A DNA stretch of 7,561 nucleotides from Novosphingopyxis sp042090735 (GTDB lineage Bacteria > Pseudomonadota > Alphaproteobacteria > Sphingomonadales > Sphingomonadaceae): assembly GCA_042090735.1 (NCBI GenBank), contig JBELIU010000143.1:1-7561 (forward strand), written 5' to 3'. This document shows positions 1 through 7,100 of the stretch, piece by piece. Position 1 is the first letter of the stretch; the number at the start of each line of letters is the position of its first letter. The notes beneath the pieces were generated by a model that saw only the letters and a program-made list of their open reading frames with translations, had not been told where the DNA came from and ran no database searches. The translations under genes were made by a program, and so were the position numbers.

Positions 1-73
1 GGCCCATCGCCTGCCGTGCCCTATCATTGAGCCGAGCAATCCGCTCGCTGCTGGAAAGGGTACCAGCGCTCAT
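1..73 (-). CDS. DUF3768-like protein, N-terminal fragment (runs off left edge)
   Basis: Only the first 24 codons are in the window, read leftward from an ATG at 73-71. The visible peptide includes SSERIARLNDRARQAMG. The R-I-x-x-L-N-D-x-x-R-x-x start is what I recall for DUF3768, a family of about 120 residues with no known function that is common in alphaproteobacterial plasmids and integrative elements. The start is supported by GGGAGGG at 87-81 on the minus strand, 7 nt before the ATG. The ATG also overlaps the stop of the preceding 62-codon gene (ATGA, 73-70), so the two are probably co-transcribed and translationally coupled. The family call rests on a short match from memory and could be wrong; that this is a real coding start is more secure. 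Confidence 0.55.
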   Translation of the reverse strand, partial: MSAGTLSSSERIARLNDRARQAMG

Positions 74-258
74 TGCACCGCCCTCCCGCCACGTTCGCAA
101 ACTTCCACCAGCTCGCCGAAATCCTCGCGCTCGCCCAGTTCCTCGGCAAGCCGCTGCACGGTGCCCAACGGCAAGCCGTTCTCATTGGCCAGCATCCGCA
201 ACCAATCCTCGCGGCACTCGGCTCCGCAAGCGCGGTAGTTCAAGATCAGGTCACCCAT
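70..258 (-). CDS. Small hypothetical protein (62 aa), first gene of a minus-strand pair
   Basis: An ATG at 258-256 is preceded by an excellent Shine-Dalgarno, AAGGAGGG at 272-265 on the minus strand, with 6 nt between. The reading frame continues leftward in the same strand and reaches a longer upstream ATG near 447, but the SD and the change in protein character at 258 favour the internal start. The product is short, acidic and cytoplasmic, with no signal peptide or membrane segment. Its middle part (ANENGLPLGTVQRLAEELG, about residues 24-42) has the spacing of a small helix-turn-helix or DNA-binding helical pair, but that is only a suggestion. Its stop overlaps the ATG of the DUF3768-like gene. 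I do not recognise the family. The strong SD, coupled overlap and sensible protein composition make it a likely real gene of a mobile-element backbone. Confidence 0.65.
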   Translation of the reverse strand: MGDLILNYRACGAECREDWLRMLANENGLPLGTVQRLAEELGEREDFGELVEVCERGGRAVQ

Positions 259-281
259 TTTCTGCCCTCCTTCGGCTGAAA

Positions 282-307
282 GCCGCATCCGACACGCGGC
301 ATGCGGC
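282..307. repeat. Inverted repeat, 7-bp arms
   Basis: GCCGCAT at 282-288 is exactly complementary to ATGCGGC at 301-307, with a 12-nt loop. On the minus strand it lies about 24 nt before the start codon of the 62-codon gene and just upstream of its SD. It could form a hairpin in the leader RNA that affects translation, or be a protein-binding site. It has no T-run, so it is not a typical terminator. Confidence 0.5.
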
Positions 308-369
308 CTGCCTTCCGGCGAGGATGGGAGGGGGAGGGAAAACCGGAATCGATGCCCTGGCGCGGGCCA

Positions 370-384
370 GCGGGCACAGCCCGC
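370..384. repeat. Inverted repeat, 6-bp arms, 3-nt loop
   Basis: GCGGGC at 370-375 and GCCCGC at 379-384 are perfect complements around ACA. This would be a very stable short hairpin, but in DNA this GC-rich such a repeat can arise by chance. No T-run follows on either strand. Confidence 0.4.
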
Positions 385-420
385 CACACGGGGGCGTCTA
401 TTTCCGGTTTGGGGAACGAG

Positions 421-433
421 AGGGCAAAGCCCT
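421..433. repeat. Inverted repeat, 5-bp arms, 3-nt loop
   Basis: AGGGC at 421-425 and GCCCT at 429-433 flank an AAA loop. It is short and could be chance. It is recorded because it sits in a run of similar elements between 282 and 465. Confidence 0.35.
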
Positions 434-448
434 TGGTGTTCCCGCAAA

Positions 449-465
449 GGATCGTCCTGCGATCC
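449..465. repeat. Inverted repeat, 6-bp arms, 5-nt loop
   Basis: GGATCG at 449-454 and CGATCC at 460-465 pair perfectly around TCCTG. On the minus strand the stem is followed by only three T residues and then GCG, so it is at most a weak terminator. It may instead be part of a structured leader or a binding site. Confidence 0.45.
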
Positions 466-578
466 AGAGAAGATCGGTACCCTTGAAACGGCGCGAAGCC
501 GACGGAGGTCCTGCGCGCGCGATCAGTGCGCCAGCGGGCGTCCGGCAATGAGAGAGGCAAGCGTGCCCGCGGGTTAGC

Positions 579-761
579 TCAGGAACGCCGCGCCCTCAGG
601 AGCGCAGAATGCGCGGGACAGAGCGCGTCCACCAGGAAATCCCGCTCCGCTTCGAACTGCTCCTGATCGTCACCCGGACGGGCCGGGACTACTGGCCCGG
701 TCCGCGCCAGCGGATAGAGCAGGTTACCCGGCAGGGTAGCGCCATACCACCCTGTCCCACC
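579..761 (-). pseudogene. Remnant 3' end of a disrupted gene (60 codons, no start)
   Basis: On the minus strand an open frame runs from just after a TAA at 764-762 to a TGA at 581-579. Its translation looks like real protein rather than GC noise: it contains NLLYPLARTGPVVPARPG and then an acidic/aromatic helix, DDQEQFEAERDFLVDAL. There is no ATG or usable early GTG/TTG in the frame; the nearby ATG at 749-747 is in another frame and ends after 18 codons. The upstream edge coincides with the change from GC-rich to more AT-rich sequence at the defence operon leader. I infer the C-terminal part of a gene of the mobile-element backbone, truncated when the helicase/methyltransferase module arrived. 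I do not recognise the family, and it could also be a chance open frame. Confidence 0.35.
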
Positions 762-768
762 TTACTCT

Positions 769-824
769 CTAGAATCTCGCGGTTTCAGGTTTCGCCAAAA
801 CGCTTTCGGCGATAGACATTCTAG
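769..824. repeat. Paired 7-bp inverted arms flanking the operon leader
   Basis: CTAGAAT at 769-775 is the exact reverse complement of ATTCTAG at 818-824, with 42 nt between. The pair brackets the 792-812 palindrome, although the centres do not coincide. CTAG is generally scarce in bacterial DNA, so two copies inside inverted arms in this short gap are notable. They could be half-sites for one regulator or pair in a long stem. Confidence 0.35.
792..812. promoter_or_regulatory. 21-bp imperfect palindrome, candidate operator
   Basis: The arms are TCGCC at 792-796 and GGCGA at 808-812. One A/C mismatch (797/807) is followed by three more pairs, AAA at 798-800 with TTT at 804-806, around a CGC centre at 801-803. 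This gives eight matched pairs in a 21-bp symmetric element 55 bp upstream of the helicase-gene ATG, just ahead of a weak promoter-like sequence. The size and symmetry suit a dimeric repressor site; as RNA it would form a hairpin but without a T-run. No regulator gene is in the window to pair it with. Confidence 0.4.
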
Positions 825-840
825 GACATTTCAATACGAG
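813..840 (+). promoter_or_regulatory. Weak sigma-70-type promoter candidate with GACATT direct repeat
   Basis: TAGACA at 813-818 differs from TTGACA at one position. After a 16-nt spacer, TACGAG at 835-840 matches TATAAT at only three positions, so this is a weak prediction. The same stretch contains a direct repeat, GACATT at 815-820 and again at 825-830, exactly 10 bp apart and so on the same face of the helix. Transcription from here would give a leader of roughly 20 nt before the ATG at 868. Confidence 0.25.
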
Positions 841-867
841 AGCTCAGGGGCGGTTGCACAGTCGATT

Positions 868-3800
868 ATGAAATCAGGAATTCGCGATAATCGTAGTCGA
901 GGGGCGGCGGCGAGCTTTCTTAAAGAGAAGGTCAATGCTGGAAGCAACCTCTCTGTAGTCTCCGCCTATTTCACGAGCTTTGCATACGCGCGACTTTCCG
1001 AAACGTTGAATAAAATTGGGAGTCTCCGTTTCTTGTTCGGTGAACCGCGCTTCATCGACAGCGTGGAGGGCGAAAATCTTTGCCCGCCTGCATTCTCGCT
1101 TGATGAGGATGGCCTGGCATTGACTGATGGACTTCGCCAGTCGGGTGCAGCCATCCAATGTGCAAAATGGATCAGAGAGAAGGCGGAAATTCGATCGATC
1201 AAACGCGCCGGGCTCATGCATGGCAAGCTGTACCATATACATGATGGTAAGCGCGACCATGCGCTTGTCGGTAGCTCCAATTTCACCATCAAAGGCCTTG
1301 GGCTAACAGACGAGCCAAATATCGAACTGAACCTCGTCGTGGATTCGGACCGCGACCGTGATGACCTATTGGCGTGGTTCAATGAGCTGTGGTTGGATGA
1401 GGATCTTACGGAAGACGTTCGCGATGAAGTGCTCGAACGCCTTGAGCGCCTCTACCGACATAACAGCCCTGAGTTTGTCTATTTCAAGACGCTCTACCAT
1501 CTCTTTGGTCAGTTTCTCGCCGACCAGACGGTCGAGGAAGAAAAGCTCAACGATGCGCGTTTCAGTGAAACCGCAATCTGGAACATGCTGTTCGAGTTTC
1601 AGCGAGACGGTGTGAAGGCCGTACGCTCGAAACTTGACCGGTATGGTGGCTGTATCCTTGCCGACAGCGTTGGTCTTGGCAAAACCTTCATTGCGCTTGC
1701 TGTGATCAAATGGTTCGAGCTTCGCAATCAACGGGTGCTTGTCCTTTGTCCCAAAAAGCTGCGAGACAATTGGACGGAGTTTCTCGTCCAAAACAATCAC
1801 GAGACCAATCCGCTCCTTGCCGATCGCTTCTCTTACACTGTGCTCTCGCACACGGATTTGACGCGGAAGTCGGGAAGAGTCGGCGATATAAATCTCGGCT
1901 CTTTCAATTGGGGAAATTACGACCTCGTCGTCATCGACGAGTCCCATAACTTCCGGACCGCTTCGCGCGGAAAGCCTAGTGAGGATGGCTCGGATTATCG
2001 CCCTAGCCGCTATGAGAAGTTGATCGATGAAGTCATTGGATCGGGCATCAAGACCAAGGTCCTCATGTTGTCCGCAACACCGGTCAACAATGATCTTTCA
2101 GACCTAAAGAGCCAGCTCGATCTGGTGCTTGCAAGCAAGCCAGATGCTTTCCTCGATCTTGGGATTTCAAACCTTTCAGCCGTAATCGGAGACGCGCGAC
2201 GCAAGTTCAAGGACTGGCTCAAGGCGGGCGGCAAGGATCGTGATGCGTTGATCAGTCGGCTTCCACCGACGTTGTTCAGCTTGCTTGATGGCATCACAAT
2301 CGCGCGCTCACGCCGTCATGTAGAACGGCACTACGCGTCAGCGATGGACGCAATCGGTCATTTCCCAGAGCGCTTGAGACCAGAATCCATCTTTGCACAG
2401 ATCGATGCGAAAGGTGAGTTTCCAGCCTTTGCTCACGTCCATGACGAAATCGCCGGTCTCAGTCTGGCGCTGTATAATCCGCTCATGTTTGTCCATGATG
2501 AGCACAAGCATCGCTACGATGTCGGCGGTAATTTTGACCAAGCCAATCGCGAAAGGTTCCTGACCGGCATTATCAAGACGGGCCTGCTCAAGCGTCTTGA
2601 AAGTTCCGTCAATTCTTTCGGTATCTCTATGGAACGGCTTTGCGATAGGATCGATGCTCGACTTGCCGATATCGAGGCGTTCAAGGCGGGTCAGTCGAAA
2701 GGGCTCTCCTCAGCTGATCTGCCCGATGAGGCGGATGGTGACGAAGAGCTCGAGGAAGCATTCGAGGTCGGTGGCGCGCTGAAGTACAACTTGGCGCATA
2801 TGGACGTCGACGGTTGGGCGGAAAAACTTTGCGCGGACCGCGAATGCCTGGAGCAGCTCAAGATCGAAGCTTACAGCGTCGCACCGGATCGCGATGCCAA
2901 GCTTGCTGAACTCAAAGCTATCCTAGCTGCGAAGTTCGATGCTCCGACAACCAATCGGGCAGGTGAGGCAATCAGAAAAGTTATCATATTTACGGCTTTC
3001 TCAGATACTGCCCAATACCTCTATCGCGAGCTGATGCCTTTCGCCCGAGCGCGAGGCGTCCACAGTGGACTAGTGACAGGCAGCGGTGAAACTCAGACAA
3101 CGCTTGGCAAGGCGCGATATCAGGACATCCTCACCAATTTTGCTCCTCGCGCCCAAAACCGGGCCGGCCTCAAGGGGCTTCCGCAGGATCAAGAAATCGA
3201 CCTACTCATTGCTACCGACTGCATTTCGGAGGGCCAAAACCTTCAAGATGCCGATCTGTTGATCAATTACGATATTCACTGGAATCCCGTGCGCCTGATC
3301 CAACGCTTTGGGCGCATCGACCGGATCGGCAGCCTTCACGACAGCATCCAGATGGTCAACTTCTGGCCGACGCCAGACCTCAATCACTACATCAATCTTA
3401 AGGGCAGGGTTGAGGCTAGGATGACGCTTGTCGATCTATCGGCGACCGGTGAGGACAACATTCTGTCTGACGCAAAGGCGTCTGCCGAAGAGGATCTCAA
3501 ATGGCGTGACAGGCAACTTCTCCGCCTGAGGGACGAGGTGTTCGATCTGGAAGATGAACAGGAAGGTGTCACGCTGGCTGAGTTCTCTCTTGAGGATTTT
3601 CGTGCCGACCTCCTTCATTTCTCTCGCGAGAATCAAGAGGCGCTAAAAGACGCTCCTCTCGGGATTAATGCCATCGTTCCAGCTGAAGCCGACGGCACAG
3701 CGTTTCGGCCTGGGGTCATTTTTTGCCTGAAGAGAAACGGCAAGCAACTGGCCGAAAATCAAAAGCCGGTTGGGGGTCTGGACCCATATTTTCTTGTCTA

Positions 3801-4137
3801 TGTGCGTGATGATGGCTCGATCAGAAATGGTTTCGCTGCACCCAAGACCATTCTCGATGCCATGCGCGCGCTTTGCGTTGGGCGTACACAGCCGCTCGCC
3901 GAGCTGTGCCAGCTCTTTGATCAGGAGACCGACCACGGACAAATAATGGATCGCTATGACGCATTGGCGCTTGCCGCAGTCCAGGACATAAAAACCAGTT
4001 ATGCCGGGCGCGCACTTGGTGCTCTCGCTGCCACAAAAGGGAGTAAGTTGGCCGACGCAAAATTGCAGCCACGCAGCGAAGGTGACTTCGAGCTGATCAC
4101 TTGGCTCATCATCAAACCGGAGGGCGGAGACCAATGA
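868..4137 (+). CDS. PLD-nuclease/SNF2-family helicase fusion protein
   Basis: This 1089-residue cytoplasmic protein is predicted to be the ATP-driven translocase and nuclease of a restriction-modification-type defence system. An N-terminal phospholipase-D-like domain (about 1-180) carries a single HKD-type motif: H118-G-K120, then D126 and GSSNFT at 135-140. One motif per chain suggests an active site formed by a dimer. A SNF2/SF2 helicase follows. Walker A is ADSVGLGKT at 265-273, the DEAH-type box DESH is at 357-360, motif III LMLSATP is at 399-405, and motifs V-VI are ATDCISEGQNLQ at 782-793 and QRFGRIDRIG at 812-821. An acidic linker lies at about 617-633, and 830-1089 is an unassigned C-terminal region. 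The ATG at 868 is the only sensible start, since the next in-frame Met is residue 117, inside the PLD motif. It has almost no Shine-Dalgarno. The stop overlaps the methyltransferase start. All catalytic motifs look intact. The nearest named relatives I can suggest are DISARM DrmD for the helicase and DrmC for the PLD part, here fused. Confidence 0.93.
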   Translation: MKSGIRDNRSRGAAASFLKEKVNAGSNLSVVSAYFTSFAYARLSETLNKIGSLRFLFGEPRFIDSVEGENLCPPAFSLDEDGLALTDGLRQSGAAIQCAKWIREKAEIRSIKRAGLMHGKLYHIHDGKRDHALVGSSNFTIKGLGLTDEPNIELNLVVDSDRDRDDLLAWFNELWLDEDLTEDVRDEVLERLERLYRHNSPEFVYFKTLYHLFGQFLADQTVEEEKLNDARFSETAIWNMLFEFQRDGVKAVRSKLDRYGGCILADSVGLGKTFIALAVIKWFELRNQRVLVLCPKKLRDNWTEFLVQNNHETNPLLADRFSYTVLSHTDLTRKSGRVGDINLGSFNWGNYDLVVIDESHNFRTASRGKPSEDGSDYRPSRYEKLIDEVIGSGIKTKVLMLSATPVNNDLSDLKSQLDLVLASKPDAFLDLGISNLSAVIGDARRKFKDWLKAGGKDRDALISRLPPTLFSLLDGITIARSRRHVERHYASAMDAIGHFPERLRPESIFAQIDAKGEFPAFAHVHDEIAGLSLALYNPLMFVHDEHKHRYDVGGNFDQANRERFLTGIIKTGLLKRLESSVNSFGISMERLCDRIDARLADIEAFKAGQSKGLSSADLPDEADGDEELEEAFEVGGALKYNLAHMDVDGWAEKLCADRECLEQLKIEAYSVAPDRDAKLAELKAILAAKFDAPTTNRAGEAIRKVIIFTAFSDTAQYLYRELMPFARARGVHSGLVTGSGETQTTLGKARYQDILTNFAPRAQNRAGLKGLPQDQEIDLLIATDCISEGQNLQDADLLINYDIHWNPVRLIQRFGRIDRIGSLHDSIQMVNFWPTPDLNHYINLKGRVEARMTLVDLSATGEDNILSDAKASAEEDLKWRDRQLLRLRDEVFDLEDEQEGVTLAEFSLEDFRADLLHFSRENQEALKDAPLGINAIVPAEADGTAFRPGVIFCLKRNGKQLAENQKPVGGLDPYFLVYVRDDGSIRNGFAAPKTILDAMRALCVGRTQPLAELCQLFDQETDHGQIMDRYDALALAAVQDIKTSYAGRALGALAATKGSKLADAKLQPRSEGDFELITWLIIKPEGGDQ
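4119..4137 (+). promoter_or_regulatory. Ribosome binding site and ATGA stop-start overlap
   Basis: GGAGGG at 4119-4124 lies 9 nt before the ATG at 4134, with a second GGAG at 4126-4129. The ATG overlaps the TGA of the helicase gene by ATGA at 4134-4137. A second ATG at 4138 is in another frame and ends after 75 codons, so 4134 is the methyltransferase start. The arrangement implies translational coupling plus strong independent initiation. Confidence 0.8.
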
Positions 4138-7100
4138 ATGCACTTCGCTCATCAATCGACAACGCCGTGCGAGCATTTGCGGACGCTCCTTTGCAGGAGG
4201 CTGGACTCGGCTTGCTCGATGCCCTCGGGTACCGCAGTGCTAAGTCAATCGCGCTTGATGGCAATCCCGATACCTTCGCGCGAGAGATTGATAACGAAAA
4301 CAAGCTTGCGGCCAAACCGGCTTGTTTCGACAAATGGCAAGAGGTGCAATTCCTCTTCCAGCTGACCAATGATGAAATCCCCATGCTCGGTCGTGGTCAG
4401 ACCAGTTTCGATCTGCAGGAAAAATACGGCCGCAGCATCGTCGACAGCTTCGTCTTCCTTGCCATCGCGCTTGACGGCGAAGACTGGAAGCGCGGCGCGC
4501 TCGCCGGAATTACCCGCGCGGTGAACGCCCTCTTCGCCATGCCGGTGATCATTCTATTCAAACACGGCAGTCGATTCTCACTTGCTGCTAGCGAGCGAAG
4601 GCTCAACCGCCGCGACTCTAGCCGCGATGTCCAGACTGGTCGCATCTCTATCATTCTCGGCGTTTCGACTGAACAGCCTCATCGCGGACACCTCAGCATT
4701 CTTGCCAAGCTCGATTGGCGGACGATGAAGTCACGCCCATCCAACTTCGATGAGCTATATGCCGGGTGGCGAGCGGCGCTTTCGACTAAGACGCTCAACG
4801 AGACCTTCTATAAGGAACTGAGCCATTGGTTCTTCTGGGCGGAGCGACAGGTCGCGTTCCCAGAAGGTGCTGTGCGAATAGAAAATGGCAAAGCCCGCAA
4901 TGAGATTCCTCTGATCCGCTTGCTCACGCGCGTGATCTTCTGCTGGTTCATTAAGGAACGTGGGCTGATCCCCGAAACGCTGTTCCGGCTGGATGACGTG
5001 CGTCCCCTTCTCAAGGACGATCCCGGCGAAGCGGTCGACCAAAGCAATTACTACCGCGCCATCCTCCAGAACCTGTTCTTCGCAACGCTAAACACCGAGA
5101 TGGGCGATGGTCGCAAGTGGCGCTCGAAAGGCAGCGGCGGCGGGCAGGACGGGCACCATATGGTGCACAGCCTGTACCGCTATCAGAACCTGTTTGCCGA
5201 TCCCGATGCAGCGCTTGCCCTGTTCCGCAAGGTGCCATTCCTCAATGGCGGCCTGTTCGAATGCCTCGATCGCGAGGTCACCGAAAAAGAGCTGGCGCGC
5301 GACCCTGATCTCGCCAAGCGCGCTCCCGATGGCAAGCGACTGCGCGTCGATGGTTTCTCCGACCACCCAAAGAACCCGCTGCACGTACCCAATCGCATCT
5401 TCTTCGGCGACGAAGTGAAGGTCGATCTCAACGACATTTATGAGACCAAAGGTAAGGCCTACACAGCCAAGGGGCTGTTCACCCTGTTCGACGATTACGT
5501 CTTCACGGTGGAGGAAAACACCTCTGTCGAAGAGGAAGTCGCGCTCGATCCAGAACTGCTCGGCAAGGTCTTCGAGAACCTTCTCGCCTCATACAATGAG
5601 GAAACCAGCACCACGGCGCGCAAGAAGTCGGGCGCCTTCTACACGCCGCGCTATGTCGTTGATTATATGGTGCGCGAAACGCTGGCACACCAGTTTTCCC
5701 GTGCGCTCTTGGCGGCCCGTCCAGCGGATACAGGCAGGATCAAACCGCGCAGCGAGGCGCTTGACCTTGGTCCGGCACCTGGCGAATTGGCCATTGATCG
5801 GCCTGCGCCAAAAACGGGTATGGACGAGGCGCGGGACGAATTCTCAACCCGCGTCCGCGCATTGCTCGATCCTACCCAGCCAGCCCCCGCCTTCAGCGAT
5901 AAGGAAACCGACACGCTCATTGCGGCCATCGAAGATCTCAAGGTGCTCGATCCCGCTTGCGGTTCGGGTGCCTTTCCGATGGGTATGTTGCAGGCGTTGA
6001 TGGATGTGCTGCGCAGGCTCGATCCCGAAAACGCCCGCTGGAAGAAGGCGCTGCGAGCGCCGCTTGAACGGCGCGTGGCCGACGCGCGCAATTACGACGT
6101 TACCCGGCGTGAAACGGAGTTGGACGAGGCGGAGGCTGCGCTCGCTGCCTTTGATGAGGAGTTCGCTGACAATGATTTAGCGGATTACGTCCGCAAACTG
6201 CACCTGATCGAAAAATGCCTCTACGGCTCGGACATTCAGCCTATTGCGATCCTGATCGCCAAGCTGCGCTTCTTCATCAGCCTGGCGGTTGAGCAGAAGC
6301 CGCACGAAGGGCGAGACAACCTAGGCATCAAACCTCTCCCGAACCTCGAAACCAAACTGGTTGCGGCCAACAGCCTTATCCCGCTTGAACGGCCCAAACA
6401 GGACGATCTGTTCGCCAATCCGCGCATCCAGGAGCTGGAGCGCGATATCGAGGACGCGACGCAGCGCCACTTCGGCGCGCGGACCATGAAGACCAAGCGA
6501 AAATATCGCGACCTGATCCAGTCCTATCGTGATGAGCTCTCCGAAATCCTAGAGCACGAGCATTCGCTTAAACACGAGGACGCTCTCAAAGCTGCCGCAT
6601 GGAACCCCTTCGACCAGAACGCCACAGCGCCGTTCTTCGATCCCTTGTGGATGTTCCAGATGCACGATGGTTTCGACATCGTCATCGGCAATCCGCCCTA
6701 TGTCCGGCACGAGAAAATCAAGGACGAAAAGCCCGACCTCCAACGTATCTACGGGCAGAAAGATGGCAACGGGATGCCGCTGGGAAGCTACGCTGGGACC
6801 GCGGATTACCTCGTCTACTTCATCGAACGCGGCCTGCGCTTGCTCAAACCGGGTGGCGCCTTTAGCTACATCACCTCGAACAAATGGTATCGAATAAAGT
6901 ATGGCGAAAACTTGCGTTTTTGGATGCAACAAAATGCCAACTTGCTGACCATTATCGACTTTGGTGACGCGCCAGTCTTTGATGCCATTGCGTATCCTAC
7001 AATCATCGTTGCTGCCCGCCGTGACAACGACGTGGAGGCGGGACATCGTTTTCGCGCGCTGAATTGGCAGGCCTTGGGCAAAGATGCCGATGTCGAGCAC

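Larger units (their letters stand above)
259..578. other. Region without a convincing gene; leader of the minus-strand pair
   Basis: About 320 GC-rich bases lie between the 62-codon gene and the broken open frame to the right. Long open frames exist on both strands but are arginine/proline-rich, lack good ribosome binding sites and overlap each other, so I treat them as GC-driven artefacts. The region holds four perfect short inverted repeats (listed separately) and a CCCGCGGG palindrome at 566-573. If the minus-strand pair has its own promoter, its transcript leader lies here. I see no clear -35/-10 pair and no hairpin with a T-run terminator. Confidence 0.5.

Noticed and set aside
449..465. 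Rho-independent terminator for a minus-strand transcript
   Set aside because: The stem is perfect but is followed by only three T residues and then GC-rich sequence, so it lacks the needed T-run.
27..551. 174-codon plus-strand open frame
   Set aside because: It is extremely Arg/Pro/Ala-rich with no domain-like pattern. It runs antisense across two better-supported minus-strand starts and the leader.
246..560. 104-codon minus-strand open frame rich in Pro/Arg, just upstream of the 62-codon gene
   Set aside because: It overlaps the well-supported start region at 258, has no good SD, and its composition is typical of spurious frames in GC-rich DNA.
609..815. 68-codon plus-strand open frame upstream of the helicase gene
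   Set aside because: It crosses the composition boundary and the palindrome, has no SD, and runs antisense to the more protein-like minus-strand remnant.
1366..1947. 193-codon minus-strand open frame inside the helicase gene
   Set aside because: The plus strand here encodes the conserved PLD-helicase linker and motifs I-II, so the minus-strand frame is an antisense artefact.
4230..4280. PD-(D/E)XK nuclease motif in the methyltransferase N-terminus (PD near residues 44-45, followed by E, D and K residues)
   Set aside because: The acidic and lysine residues are too close together and not in a beta-strand context. I would need structure prediction to support a nuclease there.
4138..4365. Alternative ATG at 4138 immediately after the helicase stop
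   Set aside because: Its frame closes after 75 codons with no protein-like pattern. The ATG at 4134 opens the 1142-codon methyltransferase frame with a better SD spacing.
5600..5940. Possible frameshift in the methyltransferase between GAFYTP and motif I
   Set aside because: I first miscounted positions here. Rechecking codon by codon up to 5640, and at checkpoints 5931, 6690 and 7557, showed one continuous frame.
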